Source: Clostridium saccharoperbutylacetonicum N1-4(HMT)
GTDB taxonomy: Bacteria; Bacillota; Clostridia; Clostridiales; Clostridiaceae
NCBI RefSeq assembly: GCF_000340885.1
Contig: NC_020291.1
Coordinates: 1,673,001 to 1,737,000, forward strand
Length of the DNA: 64,000 nt
Direction: 5' to 3'
The notes beneath the pieces are model-generated. The model ran no database searches. It worked only from the letters and a program-made list of their open reading frames with translations, and was not told the origin of the DNA. Each line of letters starts with the position of its first letter. Position 1 is the stretch's first letter. The position numbers were made by a program, and so were the translations under genes. Below, in pieces: positions 8,136 to 17,534 of the stretch.

Positions 8136-9434
8136 ATGTTAAATTTGATGGAAATAACAAAAGAAAATAAGGAAACCTTAATTAAGGAACTTAAAGGAAG
8201 AGTTGCAGAGACAGAACAGGAAATAATATCAAATGTGAATGGCATTTTATCAAAGGTTAAAAGCGAAGGGGATAAAGCTTTATTTGATTTTACAGAAGCC
8301 TTTGACAAAATTGTTCTAAAGAATTTGGAGGTTTCAAAGGATGAAATCGAGGAGTGTTTTAATAAGGTTGAAGATGATTTTATTGAAGCATTAGAAGAAG
8401 CAAAAGCAAATATTGAAGCTTATCATAATAAGCAGAAATCAAATGGCTTTTTAATGACAAAAGATAAGGGAGTTTATCTGGGGCAAAGAGTACTTCCTTT
8501 AGAAAGAGTTGGAGTATATGTTCCTGGTGGGACTGCTGCATATCCTTCATCAGTACTAATGAATGTAATTCCTGCAAAAGTTGCAGGGGTAGATGAAATT
8601 ATAATGGTTACTCCTCCTGATAAGGATGGTGGAATTAATCCATATATAGGGGTAGCTGCTAAAATTGCTGGAATAGATAAGATATATAAAGTTGGAGGAG
8701 CTCAAGGGGTAGCTGCCTTGGCATATGGAACTGAGACTATTCAAAAAGTTGATAAAATTGTTGGGCCTGGAAACATATTTGTTGCTACTGCAAAGAAGCT
8801 AGTATTTGGAGAGGTTGATATAGATATGATTGCAGGGCCTAGTGAAATATTAGTTATCGCTGATGAAAAATCAGATCCAAGTTTTGTTGCTGCAGACTTA
8901 ATGTCACAAGCGGAACATGATAGGTTAGCATCTTCAATATTAATAACAACTTCCAAAGATTTATATGAAAAAGTAGAAGTAGAATTGGAAAAGCAAATTA
9001 ATACTCTTGAAAGAGAAGAAATAATAAGAGCTTCCCTTAAAGATTTTGGTACAGCAATAATATGTGCAAATATTGAAGAGTGTATTGATATATCTAATGC
9101 AATTGCTCCTGAGCATTTAGAAATAATGGTAGATGATCCAATGCAATATTTAGGAATGGTTAGAAATGCAGGATCTGTGTTCTTGGGAAGGTATTGTCCA
9201 GAACCTATTGGAGATTATTTTGGAGGAACAAACCATGTATTGCCTACTAGTGGTACAGCAAGATTTTTTTCACCATTATCAGTTGATAGTTTTATAAAGA
9301 AATCTTCATTTATTTATTATTCAAAAGAAGCAATTGAAGAAAATGGAGAAAAGATAATAACTTTAGCAAATAAAGAGGGACTTACAGCTCATGCTAATTC
9401 AGTGAAAGTGAGATTAAACCATGGGCGTGTATAA
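8136..9434 (+). CDS. hisD: Histidinol dehydrogenase
   Basis: Zinc- and NAD-dependent enzyme that oxidises L-histidinol to histidine in the last two steps. 432 residues, normal length. The family motifs are clear: VPGGTAAYPSSVLMN, GPGNIFVATAKKLVFG, DLMSQAEHD (Gln/His zinc ligands), PEHLEIM and TNHVLPTSGTARF. A 114-base gap before it contains TTGACA at 8019-8024 and TATAAT at 8046-8051 but with a 21-base spacing, so an internal promoter is doubtful. GAGGGGGC lies about 12 bases before the ATG; a second Met 12 bases later is an alternative start. Confidence 0.95.
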   Translation: MLNLMEITKENKETLIKELKGRVAETEQEIISNVNGILSKVKSEGDKALFDFTEAFDKIVLKNLEVSKDEIEECFNKVEDDFIEALEEAKANIEAYHNKQKSNGFLMTKDKGVYLGQRVLPLERVGVYVPGGTAAYPSSVLMNVIPAKVAGVDEIIMVTPPDKDGGINPYIGVAAKIAGIDKIYKVGGAQGVAALAYGTETIQKVDKIVGPGNIFVATAKKLVFGEVDIDMIAGPSEILVIADEKSDPSFVAADLMSQAEHDRLASSILITTSKDLYEKVEVELEKQINTLEREEIIRASLKDFGTAIICANIEECIDISNAIAPEHLEIMVDDPMQYLGMVRNAGSVFLGRYCPEPIGDYFGGTNHVLPTSGTARFFSPLSVDSFIKKSSFIYYSKEAIEENGEKIITLANKEGLTAHANSVKVRLNHGRV

Positions 9435-10458
9435 TGAGTATATCGATGCTTATGATGAATATGTTGTTAGACTAGATAGTAATGAGATATATCTAGAAAT
9501 GGATGAAAATATGCACAGGCAGATGAAATCTTGTTTAACTAGCATGGAGTTACATAGATATCCTACTAATGAAATGAACGAAATTAAAGAGTTATATGCA
9601 AAATATTCAAGTGTAGAAAGCAAAAATATTATAGTAAGTAATGGTTCTGATGAAGCAATTGAACTGGTTATAAGTAGGGTGATAAAGCAAGGGAAAAAAG
9701 CATTAAGTTTGTGCCCTGATTTTGTAATGTATGATTTTTATGTTTCAAGATTTGGTGGAGAGCTTGTAACCTATAATATTGATAAAACTATGAATTTTAA
9801 GGTGGAAGAATTTATAGAACTCGGAAAGCAAGAAAAGGTTGATTTGATTATTTTTTCTAATCCTAATAATCCTACAGGGATAAGTATAGAAATAAAAGAT
9901 ATAATTAAAATATTAGAAGAATTTAAAGATACAATAGTTCTTGTGGATGAAGCTTATTATGAATTTCATGGGGAGTCTATGCTCCAGTATATAAATAAGT
10001 ATAAAAATCTCATGGTGACGAGAACTCTTTCAAAAGCATGGGGACTTGCATCCTTGAGAATTGGTTTTTTAATTACTCATGAAGGTAACGTAGAGGAATT
10101 ATTAAATTATAAAGTGCCTTATACAATAAGTTCTTTTTCACAAAATTTAGCAGCTATAGTATTGAGATATCCACAAAATGTTGTGAAAAATACAAAGCTA
10201 GTAGTAAAACAAAGAGAAGCGCTATATGAAAATCTAAAGGAGATTCAAAAAAATGCAGCTATGAAAATCGAGTTTTACCCATCTAAAGGAAACTTTATTT
10301 ATGGCAGAACGAAACATAAGGATGCTTTAATAAAAGGACTCGAAAATAATGGCATTGTGATTCGAAGTCTTAAAGGCGATACCTTTAGAATAACTGTTGG
10401 ATCTGCGATGCAGAATAGAAAAGTGGTAGATGCCATAGCAAAGATTTTTATGTATTAA
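9421..10458 (+). CDS. hisC: Histidinol-phosphate aminotransferase
   Basis: PLP enzyme of aminotransferase class I/II that converts imidazole-acetol phosphate to histidinol phosphate. Visible: RLDSNE near the N-terminus, VSNGSDEAIELV, FSNPNNPTGI, VDEAYYEF and the PLP lysine in TLSKAWGLASLRIGF (about residue 204). At 345 residues it is slightly short at the N-terminus compared with many HisC, which fits the start codon overlapping hisD by 14 bases. The overlap implies translational coupling. Confidence 0.93.
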   Translation: MGVYNEYIDAYDEYVVRLDSNEIYLEMDENMHRQMKSCLTSMELHRYPTNEMNEIKELYAKYSSVESKNIIVSNGSDEAIELVISRVIKQGKKALSLCPDFVMYDFYVSRFGGELVTYNIDKTMNFKVEEFIELGKQEKVDLIIFSNPNNPTGISIEIKDIIKILEEFKDTIVLVDEAYYEFHGESMLQYINKYKNLMVTRTLSKAWGLASLRIGFLITHEGNVEELLNYKVPYTISSFSQNLAAIVLRYPQNVVKNTKLVVKQREALYENLKEIQKNAAMKIEFYPSKGNFIYGRTKHKDALIKGLENNGIVIRSLKGDTFRITVGSAMQNRKVVDAIAKIFMY

Positions 10459-10489
10459 TTATTCTATTATACAATTTTAGGAGGCAAAT

Positions 10490-11077
10490 ATGATAGAAAG
10501 AAGTTCAAAGAGAGAAAGAATAACCCAAGAAACAAGTATTAATTTGGAACTTAATTTGGATGGAAGTGGAAATAGTCAAATAAACACTGGCATTGGCTTC
10601 TTTGATCATATGTTAAATTTATTTGCTTTTAATGGAAAAATGGATTTAAAAGTTTCTGCTAAAGGTGATTTAGATGTATGTGATCATCATACAATTGAGG
10701 ATATAGGAATAACTCTTGGTGAGGCTTTTAAGGAAGCTTTAGGAGATAAAGCTGGAATTAATAGATATGGAACGTTTTATGTTCCTATGGATGAAACTTT
10801 AGCTTTGGTATCCTTAGACATAAGCAATAGACCTTATTTGGTTTTTGATTGTGATTTCAAAAGAGAAAAAGTAGGAGAAATGTCAACAGAGATGGTTGTG
10901 GAATTTTTTAGAGCTTTTGCTTTCAATGCTGGAATAACTCTTCATTTAAAAGTTTTATATGGGGAAAATGATCATCATAAGATTGAAGCATTGTTTAAAG
11001 CATTAGGAAGAGCTATTAAGGAAGCAAAGTTTAGAAGTGAGGAAAATGGAATACCATCTACAAAAGGAAGGATTTAG
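10490..11077 (+). CDS. hisB: Imidazoleglycerol-phosphate dehydratase
   Basis: Monofunctional IGP dehydratase, 195 residues, producing imidazole-acetol phosphate. The manganese-binding motifs are [14 protein letters not shown], and [13 protein letters not shown]. No fused histidinol-phosphatase domain. AGGAGGC precedes the ATG at normal distance. The gap to hisH is filled by AACTGTAAAC repeats. Confidence 0.95.
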   Translation: MIERSSKRERITQETSINLELNLDGSGNSQINTGIGFFDHMLNLFAFNGKMDLKVSAKGDLDVCDHHTIEDIGITLGEAFKEALGDKAGINRYGTFYVPMDETLALVSLDISNRPYLVFDCDFKREKVGEMSTEMVVEFFRAFAFNAGITLHLKVLYGENDHHKIEALFKALGRAIKEAKFRSEENGIPSTKGRI

Positions 11078-11180
11078 GCAGTTTACAGTGCACAGTTTAC
11101 AGTTTACAGTTGGGGGACAAAGTTGTGGGAAAAATAACAAACTGTAAACTGTACCTTGTAAACTGTAAACTGAACAATTG
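11078..11180. repeat. Iterated AACTGTAAAC / GTTTACAGTT repeats inside the his operon
   Basis: The gap between hisB and hisH is almost entirely built of CAGTTTACAG units on the left and CTGTAAACTG units on the right, so it can fold back on itself. It ends in GTAAACTGAACAATTGGGG, where the last Gs act as the hisH ribosome binding site. The same end sequence recurs before other genes in this window. Confidence 0.7.
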
Positions 11181-11190
11181 GGGTGTTTGA

Positions 11191-11811
11191 ATGATAGTAA
11201 TAATTGATTATGGAATGGGAAATTTAAAAAGTGTTAAAAATGCTCTTGATTTTCTGAAATTAGAAAGTAAAATTTCGGCTGAGATAGAAGAAATTCAGAA
11301 GGCAGATGCATTAATATTGCCAGGGGTTGGAGCTTTCCCGGATGCAATGGACACTATTGAAAAACTAGCTTTGGATAAAGTTATTAAAGAAGAAGTGAGG
11401 AAGAAAAAACCTCTTCTTGGTATATGCCTTGGTATGCAGTTACTATTTGAAAAAGGCTTTGAAGGAATTGAAAGAAAAGGTCTTGGATTGCTAAAAGGGA
11501 ATATTGTTAAAATGAAAGAAGATAAAAGTAACAGTGTAAAGATTCCTCATATTGGCTGGAATAATTTGTTATACAATAAAAAAGATGAACTTTTTAATTC
11601 AATAGAAGAAGGAAAATTTGTTTATTATGTTCATTCATATTTTGCGCAAGATTATAATAAGGAAGATTTAATTGCGTATAGTGAATACGGTGATAACAAA
11701 ATTCCAGGTGTTGTTAGGAGTAGCAATGTCATTGGGGCTCAATTTCATCCAGAAAAGAGTGGAACTGTAGGATTAAGTATTTTAAAGAACTTCGGGGAGT
11801 TGATTAAATGA
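11191..11811 (+). CDS. hisH: Imidazole glycerol phosphate synthase, glutaminase subunit
   Basis: Class I glutamine amidotransferase that supplies ammonia to HisF. The nucleophile is in GICLGMQLLFE (Cys about residue 79), the rest of the triad in QFHPEKSG near the C-terminus. 206 residues, standard. Its stop overlaps the hisA start (ATGA), so the two are coupled. The partner hisF is two genes downstream. Confidence 0.95.
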   Translation: MIVIIDYGMGNLKSVKNALDFLKLESKISAEIEEIQKADALILPGVGAFPDAMDTIEKLALDKVIKEEVRKKKPLLGICLGMQLLFEKGFEGIERKGLGLLKGNIVKMKEDKSNSVKIPHIGWNNLLYNKKDELFNSIEEGKFVYYVHSYFAQDYNKEDLIAYSEYGDNKIPGVVRSSNVIGAQFHPEKSGTVGLSILKNFGELIK

Positions 11812-12536
11812 TAATTTTACCAGCAATTGATATCATAGATGGAAAACCAGTAAGATTATATCAAGGAGATTATGATAAAAAAGAAATAGTTGCAGAAGAT
11901 GTATTTGAGACAGCAAAGTCTTTTCAAGCTGTTGGGGCTGAATATGTACACTTAGTTGATTTAGATGGAGCAAAGAGTGGGAGCAATGAAAATCATGAAC
12001 TAGTAATAAAAATTGCTAACATGCTTAAAATTCCTGTGGAGCTTGGAGGAGGAATACGTTCTTTTGAAACAATAAAATACTTATTAGATAATGGAATTTC
12101 TAGAGTTATTCTTGGAACCATAGCAATGGAAGACGAGGAGTTACTAAAAAAAGCAATAAATACATATGGAGAAAAGATTGCAGTTGGAATAGATTGTAAA
12201 GATGGAAAAGTATATGGAAGAGGCTGGTTAGCTGGAAGTGATTTAGATTATATTGAATTTGCTAAAAAGATGGAAGCTGTTGGTGTTAAAAACATAATAG
12301 TAACTGATATAAGCAAAGATGGGACCTTGGAAGGACCAAATGTTGAAATGCTTAAAAAGTTAAAAGAAACAGTTAATATTGATATTACTGCATCTGGCGG
12401 GATTAGAGATATTGAAAATATAAAGGATTTAGCAGAAATAGGATTATATGGTGCAATAACAGGTAAAGCAATATATGCAAAAACCTTATCCTTAGAAGAA
12501 GCAATAGTTGTTGCTAAATCAACTGTAACCTACTAA
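11808..12536 (+). CDS. hisA: Phosphoribosylformimino-5-aminoimidazole carboxamide ribotide isomerase
   Basis: A (beta/alpha)8-barrel isomerase, 242 residues, with the two duplicated half-barrel motifs: LPAIDIIDGKPVRLYQG at the N-terminus with the first catalytic Asp, and VTDISKDGTLEGPN (about residues 165-178) with the second Asp. Overlaps hisH by four bases. Confidence 0.95.
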   Translation: MIILPAIDIIDGKPVRLYQGDYDKKEIVAEDVFETAKSFQAVGAEYVHLVDLDGAKSGSNENHELVIKIANMLKIPVELGGGIRSFETIKYLLDNGISRVILGTIAMEDEELLKKAINTYGEKIAVGIDCKDGKVYGRGWLAGSDLDYIEFAKKMEAVGVKNIIVTDISKDGTLEGPNVEMLKKLKETVNIDITASGGIRDIENIKDLAEIGLYGAITGKAIYAKTLSLEEAIVVAKSTVTY

Positions 12537-12612
12537 CTATAACTGTGAATTGTAAATTGCCACAGGATACCATAAAGGGCATGAACTGTAACTTGTAAAC
12601 TGTAAACTGAAA
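12537..12612. repeat. AACTGTAAAC-type repeats before hisF
   Basis: The short gap between hisA and hisF holds degenerate copies (AACTGTGAATTGTAAATTG, then TTGTAAACTGTAAACTG) and ends in GTAAACTGAAAAAGTTGGGGG, again placing the repeat end directly before the ribosome binding site. Confidence 0.65.
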
Positions 12613-12628
12613 AAGTTGGGGGTGTTTT

Positions 12629-13390
12629 ATGCATACAAAGAGAATTATTCCATGTCTTGATGTAAAAGAAGGAAGAGTTGTAAAAGGTATTAATTTTGAA
12701 GGCTTAGTAGACGTTGGAGATCCTGTTGCTTTAGCTGAATATTATAATAAACAAGGTGCAGATGAATTGGTTTTTTTAGATATTACTGCCACCCATGAAA
12801 AAAGAGGTATAATGGAAAAAGTGGTTCAAAGTGTAGCTGAAAAGATTTTTATTCCATTTACTGTTGGTGGAGGATTAACCAATTTAGATGATATAAAGTC
12901 TATCCTTAGAGCAGGAGCAGATAAAATAAGTTTAAATTCAGCTGCAGTAAGAAATAAGAAGCTTATAAAAGAAGGAGCCTTCTATTTTGGGAGTCAATGT
13001 ATAGTATTAGCCGCAGATGCTAAAAAAAGAGCAGATAATACTGGATGGAATGTTGTGATAAATGGTGGGAGAATAGATACAGGGATAGATTTGCTAAAAT
13101 GGATTGAAGAAGCAACATCCCTTGGAGCAGGAGAAATACTATTAACATCAATGGATGCAGATGGAACTAAAAAAGGCTTTGACCTAGAATTAACAAAAGC
13201 AGTGAGTGATATAACTAATGTTCCTGTAATTGCTTCAGGAGGGTGTGGATGTTTAAAGGACTTTTATGATGTATTTGAAAATAATATTGCTGATGCAGCT
13301 TTAGCAGCTTCGCTTTTTCATTATGGAGAACTCACAGTAGATGAAGTTAAACAATATTTAAATGAAAGAAATGTTCCTGTGCGTATTTAA
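12629..13390 (+). CDS. hisF: Imidazole glycerol phosphate synthase, cyclase subunit
   Basis: Barrel-fold cyclase that uses ammonia from HisH to form IGP and [20 protein letters not shown] at the N-terminus carries the first catalytic Asp; [17 protein letters not shown] the second (about residue 130-180 region). 253 residues, standard. Preceded by GGGGGTG. Confidence 0.95.
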   Translation: MHTKRIIPCLDVKEGRVVKGINFEGLVDVGDPVALAEYYNKQGADELVFLDITATHEKRGIMEKVVQSVAEKIFIPFTVGGGLTNLDDIKSILRAGADKISLNSAAVRNKKLIKEGAFYFGSQCIVLAADAKKRADNTGWNVVINGGRIDTGIDLLKWIEEATSLGAGEILLTSMDADGTKKGFDLELTKAVSDITNVPVIASGGCGCLKDFYDVFENNIADAALAASLFHYGELTVDEVKQYLNERNVPVRI

Positions 13391-13429
13391 TTAGAGAGAT
13401 ATATAATAATGGTTGGAGGAAAAATTCTA

Positions 13430-13759
13430 ATGGATATTTGTAAAAGAGTGGAGCAAGTTGATTTTGAAAAAAGCAATGGTTTAGTTCCGACTATAGTTCA
13501 AGATTATGTAACTAAAGAAGTTCTAATGTTGGCTTATATGTCTAAAGAAAGTTTGAGGAAAACCTTGGAGGGAGAAACGACTTGGTTTTATAGCAGAAGT
13601 AGAAATGAACTTTGGAATAAGGGAGCAACTTCTGGTCATTTTCAATATGTTAAGGAAATAAGAATAGATTGTGATAATGATACATTGCTAATCCTTGTGG
13701 AGCAAAATGGTGCTGCATGTCATACAGGAGAAAAAAGCTGTTTTTATAGAATGTTATAA
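13430..13759 (+). CDS. hisI: Phosphoribosyl-AMP cyclohydrolase
   Basis: Opens the purine ring of phosphoribosyl-AMP. Key motifs: [17 protein letters not shown], the Mg-binding DCDNDTLL, and the zinc cysteines in [15 protein letters not shown]. About 109 residues, stand-alone (not fused to HisE). The ATG at 13430 is chosen because GGAGG lies 9 bases upstream; an earlier in-frame ATG would place that site inside the gene. Confidence 0.93.
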   Translation: MDICKRVEQVDFEKSNGLVPTIVQDYVTKEVLMLAYMSKESLRKTLEGETTWFYSRSRNELWNKGATSGHFQYVKEIRIDCDNDTLLILVEQNGAACHTGEKSCFYRML

Positions 13760-13810
13760 TATTGCTACTAATGAAATGTTTACTGAGTATATGATAATGG
13801 AGGGATAGGA

Positions 13811-14137
13811 ATGGATGGAAATATTAAAGCCTTATATGATGTGATTTTGAAAAGAAAAACCGAAGGTGAAGAAGGGTCTTATACAAAATATCTTTTTGAA
13901 AAAGGAACAGATAAAATATTAAAAAAAGTTGGAGAAGAATGTACTGAGGTAATAATTAGCTGTAAGGAAGATAATAAGGAAGAACAAATTAATGAAATAT
14001 GTGATCTTACATTTCATCTTCTTGTATTAATGGCACAAATGGATATTTCAGTTGAAGAAGTTTCAGCAGAACTGGAAAGAAGAAGAAATAAAATTAATAA
14101 TTTAAAAAGTGAAAGAAAGCCTATAATAAATGTCTAA
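13811..14137 (+). CDS. hisE: Phosphoribosyl-ATP pyrophosphohydrolase
   Basis: MazG-like all-alpha pyrophosphohydrolase, 108 residues, acting on phosphoribosyl-ATP. The EExxE-type motif is in KKVGEECTEVIISCKED, with EICDLTFHLLVLMA following. Last gene of the operon. No HisJ/HisN-type histidinol phosphatase gene follows, so that activity must come from elsewhere in the genome. Confidence 0.92.
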   Translation: MDGNIKALYDVILKRKTEGEEGSYTKYLFEKGTDKILKKVGEECTEVIISCKEDNKEEQINEICDLTFHLLVLMAQMDISVEEVSAELERRRNKINNLKSERKPIINV

Positions 14138-14152
14138 TACAAGTAGAATGAA

Positions 14153-14452
14153 TTATAGATATACGATGCAAGAATTAGCGAAATCAGATACATTTATCTT
14201 CCACAGGACTAGTGAAATTTTCGCTGGAAGGTTCTAAATGGAGGCATGTCGTCATTTCAGCGTGTTCCAGATGCAAAATCTGGACAAGCTGAAAAGAAAC
14301 AAGCCTCCATTAATAACCATCGTCAGCTCAATTTCACATGCCTGCTTCCAGAAAAATGTATCTGATTTCTAGTGTAGTGTTACGATTATAATTTCTCAAT
14401 GATGCATGTATATTCTGTTTATAAGTTTGAGTATTAATTTAGATGTCTATAT
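14153..14452 (+). repeat. 300-bp palindromic element, copy 1
   Basis: Non-coding element found four times in this window in the same orientation (others at 30705, 43862 and 45291). The ends are inverted repeats related to TTATAGATATC / GATATCTATAA, slightly degraded here. Inside, GAAATCAGATACATTT (14180-14195) pairs perfectly with 14354-14369, then GTGAAATT with AATTTCAC, then a core hairpin with the stem ATGGAGGC / GCCTCCAT (8 bp), CAGC / GCTG (14258-14261 with 14288-14291) and CCAGAT / ATCTGG. The core is of the type with TGTCGT in the first internal loop. Could be a MITE-like repeat, a structured RNA, or both. Confidence 0.75.
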
Positions 14453-14465
14453 GAATTTTATCGAG

Positions 14466-14500
14466 AGGATTGTTTTTTATAGAGCAATTCTTTTTTTTAT
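14466..14500 (+). terminator. Terminator-like hairpin
   Basis: AGGATTG pairs with CAATTCT (one G-T pair) around a 12-base loop and is followed by eight T residues. Likely end of the his operon transcript or of a transcript through repeat copy 1. Confidence 0.55.
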
Positions 14501-14544
14501 TCAAGAGAGTTAAGGTGTGGTAACTAGTATTGCGAACAAAAAAA

Positions 14545-14653
14545 GAAAACCTGTAGACTATGAGCACAGGTTTTCGTATGTCCATTTGAGAAAGGGAATA
14601 AATGAACATACCATTGTGGGTTTATATAACTTTATAGTGTATACTATAAAGTG
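14545..14653. other. Cluster of three consecutive hairpins
   Basis: GAAAACCTGT / ACAGGTTTTC (14545-14554 with 14566-14575), then GTATGT.CATTT / AAATG.ACATAC (about 14576-14612), then the palindrome ACTTTATAGT / ACTATAAAGT (about 14630-14653). The stems follow each other with almost no spacer. No open frame is present. This could be a structured RNA or an operator region; no known riboswitch consensus was recognised. Confidence 0.35.
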
Positions 14654-14864
14654 TATGGGCATAATAATAGTTAATTAATTTTATTATACAATAAACAAAG
14701 AAAAAAACAATATTTTTTTATAATGCGACAATTAACTTTTAAAGAAATGTTTATTAAATGGTTGAAATAAATAAAAAAGTTTGATTTAATGTAAAAAAAC
14801 TGTGAAAAATAAAAACATAAATTATTGAAGAAAAATCTTAATTATATTTTAGGGAGAAAAAATT

Positions 14865-15059
14865 ATGATTGAAATTAGAAAAGAAGATTTATTAAAAGAC
14901 ACAATAGATTATGAAGAATATTCAGAAAATGTATGTAAGTTAACAATAGAAGAATTAAAGGCAGAAGGTTTATTGAAGTGTGGGGGGTGTTGTATGAAGG
15001 GTGAAAATAAAGAGAATAAATGCAGTAATTGTAAAAGTAAAAATAGCTGTAAAAAATAG
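14865..15059 (+). CDS. Small Cys-rich protein, C-terminal cysteine cluster (64 aa)
   Basis: A 64-residue protein: an acidic helical first half (EIRKEDLLKDTIDYEEYSE...) and a second half with seven cysteines, KCGGCCMKG and NKCSNCKSKNSCKK, that could bind zinc or an Fe-S cluster, or form disulfides. TTTAGGGAGAAAA precedes the ATG. Not recognised as a named family. Followed by about 90 A+T-rich bases. Confidence 0.5.
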   Translation: MIEIRKEDLLKDTIDYEEYSENVCKLTIEELKAEGLLKCGGCCMKGENKENKCSNCKSKNSCKK

Positions 15060-15183
15060 ATATCTGTGAAATTCAAATATTATTATTTTATTACAAATTA
15101 TAATATATTGTAGATTTAAGTATAGTAATAATATATAATGAATTTGTTTGTTAATACATAAAAAGATTCGGAGGGATCTAGGT

Positions 15184-16002
15184 TTGGGAAAGCCAAGTAT
15201 TTTTAGTAAAGAATATGAAAAAAAAATGAAAAAGAGAAAAAGAACTATATTGATATTTTCTTTAGCTGTAATAGTGGTAATAGCTGTACTTGTATTTAAA
15301 GTTATTTATAATCCAATTGATTATAAAAACATTAAAAATAATATACAAGCCTGGATTGATAGTGATACTACTAATGTAGACAAAAAGACACAAACTGAAA
15401 CAAAAGCTAATAATAATGAAGATACGAATAAGAAGGAAGAGCCGGCTAAGAAAGAAACACCAAAGCCTGCAGAAGAATTTATTAATATAACTTTAGCCAG
15501 TGGAAATACTGCTAAGGCAATATACGTTGATAATAATGGTGAAAAAATATTTAAAACCTTAGAGAGTAGTGATACAGGAATAAGTTTTGACTTAAGTCCG
15601 TCAGGAAAGCAAATAATTGTCATGGATACGAATGCTGTAATAACATTATATAATGTAGATGGAACCAATAAGGTTGTATCAAAGGATCAATATGTATCTA
15701 CAAAAGGAAGTGTTTTTGCAAAAGACGCTATAATTCAATCTAACCCAGGATATTTGTGGAATGTCAATCCTAAATTTATTAGTGAAGATAAAATCATTTT
15801 TGTGACTAATAGACCTTATTTTGGAGGTGCAGCACTTAAACAATATATATGGATGACAGATATTTCAAATGATAGTGATAAAATATTTTGGGATTTAGCT
15901 GGTCAGAGCATAGAAATTGGAGCAAAGGAAGAAAAAGGAGTTAAAGTCACTGTTGACGGACAGACTCATTATATAGATATGAATGGTAATAATATTCAAT
16001 AA
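15184..16002 (+). CDS. Membrane-anchored extracytoplasmic protein of unknown function
   Basis: About 272 residues. A Lys/Arg-rich head (EKKMKKRKRT) is followed by one hydrophobic segment (ILIFSLAVIVVIAVLVFKVIY), then a Lys/Glu/Thr/Pro-rich linker and a beta-rich C-terminal domain from about residue 100 (NITLASGNTAKAIYVDNN...). This is the layout of a single-pass protein with its domain outside the cell. I choose the TTG at 15184 because CGGAGGG lies 8 bases upstream; an earlier in-frame TTG at 15148 has no site. Function not recognised; it precedes tig but is separated from it by a promoter. Confidence 0.6.
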   Translation: MGKPSIFSKEYEKKMKKRKRTILIFSLAVIVVIAVLVFKVIYNPIDYKNIKNNIQAWIDSDTTNVDKKTQTETKANNNEDTNKKEEPAKKETPKPAEEFINITLASGNTAKAIYVDNNGEKIFKTLESSDTGISFDLSPSGKQIIVMDTNAVITLYNVDGTNKVVSKDQYVSTKGSVFAKDAIIQSNPGYLWNVNPKFISEDKIIFVTNRPYFGGAALKQYIWMTDISNDSDKIFWDLAGQSIEIGAKEEKGVKVTVDGQTHYIDMNGNNIQ

Positions 16003-16026
16003 AGATAATATTAATTAATAAATTAT

Positions 16027-16056
16027 TTGATAAGATTTACGGGTTTATGGTATAAT
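16027..16056 (+). promoter_or_regulatory. Promoter of trigger factor gene
   Basis: TTGATA (16027-16032), 18-base spacer, TATAAT (16051-16056) preceded by TG (extended -10). The start codon is 45 bases downstream, behind an AGGAGG site. Confidence 0.65.
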
Positions 16057-16100
16057 GACCTAGTTAAAATAGATGTACACTGTTTAGGAGGAAAGAATAA

Positions 16101-17384
16101 ATGAAAGCTAACGTAGAAAAAATAGAAACAAATGTGATAAAACTAGAAATAAGGGTTGAAGCTGAAAAATTCAACGCAGCAATAACTAAAGCTTATAATA
16201 AAAATAAGAGTAGATATAACATTCCAGGTTTTAGAAAAGGAAAAGTTCCAATGGCAATGGTTAAAAAATTCTATGGAGTAGAAGTATTCTATGATGATGC
16301 AGTTAACTTTGCTATTGAAGAATCATATCCAGCAGCATTAGATCAAGAAAACATTAGACCGGTAGACTACCCACAAATTGATGTAGTTGAATTAGGAGAA
16401 GGTAAGGAATTAGTTTATACTGCTACTGTTGCTACTTATCCAGAAGTAGAATTAGGAGAATACAAAGGATTAGATATTAAAAAACCTATGTATGAAGTAG
16501 AAGATAGCGAAATAGAAAAGCAAATAAAAGATATGCAAGAAAAAAATGCTAGAATTGAAGTTAAAGCAGAAGGTGCTATAGCTAAAGGTGATATAGCTGT
16601 TATAGATTTCAAAGGATACATAGATGGAGTTGCTTTTGAAGGCGGCGAAGGAAAGGAGTATTCATTAGAAATTGGTTCTGGAACATTTATTGATAATTTT
16701 GAAGATCAACTAATTGGTTTAGCAATAGGAGATAAGAAGGAAGTTAATGTAACTTTCCCAGAAGCTTACGGTAAAGAAGATTTAAATGGTAAACCAGCTA
16801 TGTTTGAAGTTGAAGTTAAGCAAATAAAAGTAAAAGAATTACCAGAATTAGATGATGAATTTGCTAAAGATGTTGCAGCTGTTGATACATTTGCAGAATT
16901 AAAGGAAAATTTAAAGAAGACTTTAGAAAAGAACAATGAAGAAAAAGCTGAAAGAGAATTTGAAGAAGCTGTTATTACAGCAATAATAGAAACTTCAAAA
17001 ATGGATATTCCAGCAGCCATGATAGAAAAAGAAATTGATTCTATGATGAAAGACCTTGAAGGAAGATTAAAATATCAAGGATTAAGCTTAGAACAATACA
17101 TGGAATTCACTGGAAATACAACAGAAAAAATGAGAGATTTCATGAAAGAAAATGCTGAAAGAAAAGTTAAGGCAGATTTAGTTCTTGAAGCAGTTGCTAA
17201 GGCAGAAGATATCAAAGCTACAGATGATGAAGTAAGTGCAAAAGCTTTAGAATTAGCAAAAATGTATAGCCCTAAAGAGCCAGAAAAAATGGCTGACGTT
17301 TTAGCTAAAGCTCAAAGAAGTATTCTTGAAAAAGACATAATATTAGAAAATACAATTAAATTTATAAAAGAAAATTGCAAATAA
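16101..17384 (+). CDS. tig: Trigger factor (ribosome-associated chaperone, prolyl isomerase)
   Basis: Binds at the ribosome exit tunnel and assists folding of nascent chains. 427 residues, full length. N-terminal ribosome-binding domain with the signature GFRKGKVP (about residues 42-49), central FKBP-type isomerase domain ([14 protein letters not shown] ... [16 protein letters not shown], about 155-245), and a helical C-terminal chaperone arm. First gene of the tig-clpP-clpX-lonB-lon-engB block, an arrangement common in clostridia. Ends before a strong hairpin. Confidence 0.96.
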   Translation: MKANVEKIETNVIKLEIRVEAEKFNAAITKAYNKNKSRYNIPGFRKGKVPMAMVKKFYGVEVFYDDAVNFAIEESYPAALDQENIRPVDYPQIDVVELGEGKELVYTATVATYPEVELGEYKGLDIKKPMYEVEDSEIEKQIKDMQEKNARIEVKAEGAIAKGDIAVIDFKGYIDGVAFEGGEGKEYSLEIGSGTFIDNFEDQLIGLAIGDKKEVNVTFPEAYGKEDLNGKPAMFEVEVKQIKVKELPELDDEFAKDVAAVDTFAELKENLKKTLEKNNEEKAEREFEEAVITAIIETSKMDIPAAMIEKEIDSMMKDLEGRLKYQGLSLEQYMEFTGNTTEKMRDFMKENAERKVKADLVLEAVAKAEDIKATDDEVSAKALELAKMYSPKEPEKMADVLAKAQRSILEKDIILENTIKFIKENCK

Positions 17385-17425
17385 TTTATTTTGCGATATA
17401 ATATAAAATAAGCATAACAATTAAG

Positions 17426-17455
17426 ATTGCCAGAAAAATTTTTCTGGCAATTTAT
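17426..17455 (+). terminator. Terminator after tig
   Basis: ATTGCCAGAAAAA pairs with TTTTTCTGGCAAT, followed by TTATT. Ends the tig transcript. Confidence 0.7.
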
Positions 17456-17467
17456 TCAAATAAGGAT

Positions 17468-17495
17468 TAACAAATTAATCCAAAAATTATATAAT
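17468..17495 (+). promoter_or_regulatory. Probable clpP promoter
   Basis: TTAACA (17468-17473), 16-base spacer, TATAAT (17490-17495), 39 bases before the clpP ATG. No CtsR-type GGTCAAA repeat was seen. Confidence 0.5.
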
Positions 17496-17534
17496 TAATG
17501 TTAGGCAAGAATAAAATAGTAGAGGAGGATTTAT

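Larger units (their letters stand above)
14138..14864. other. Long intergenic region after the his operon
   Basis: This 727-base gap holds, in order, copy 1 of the 300-bp palindromic element (14153-14452), a terminator-like hairpin (14466-14500) and a run of three further hairpins (14545-14653). No protein-coding ORF is convincing in either strand. Confidence 0.7.

Noticed and set aside
14153..14452. Insertion sequence at the repeat element
   Set aside because: No transposase frame in any copy; the element is only about 300 bp and non-coding, so it is listed as a repeat.
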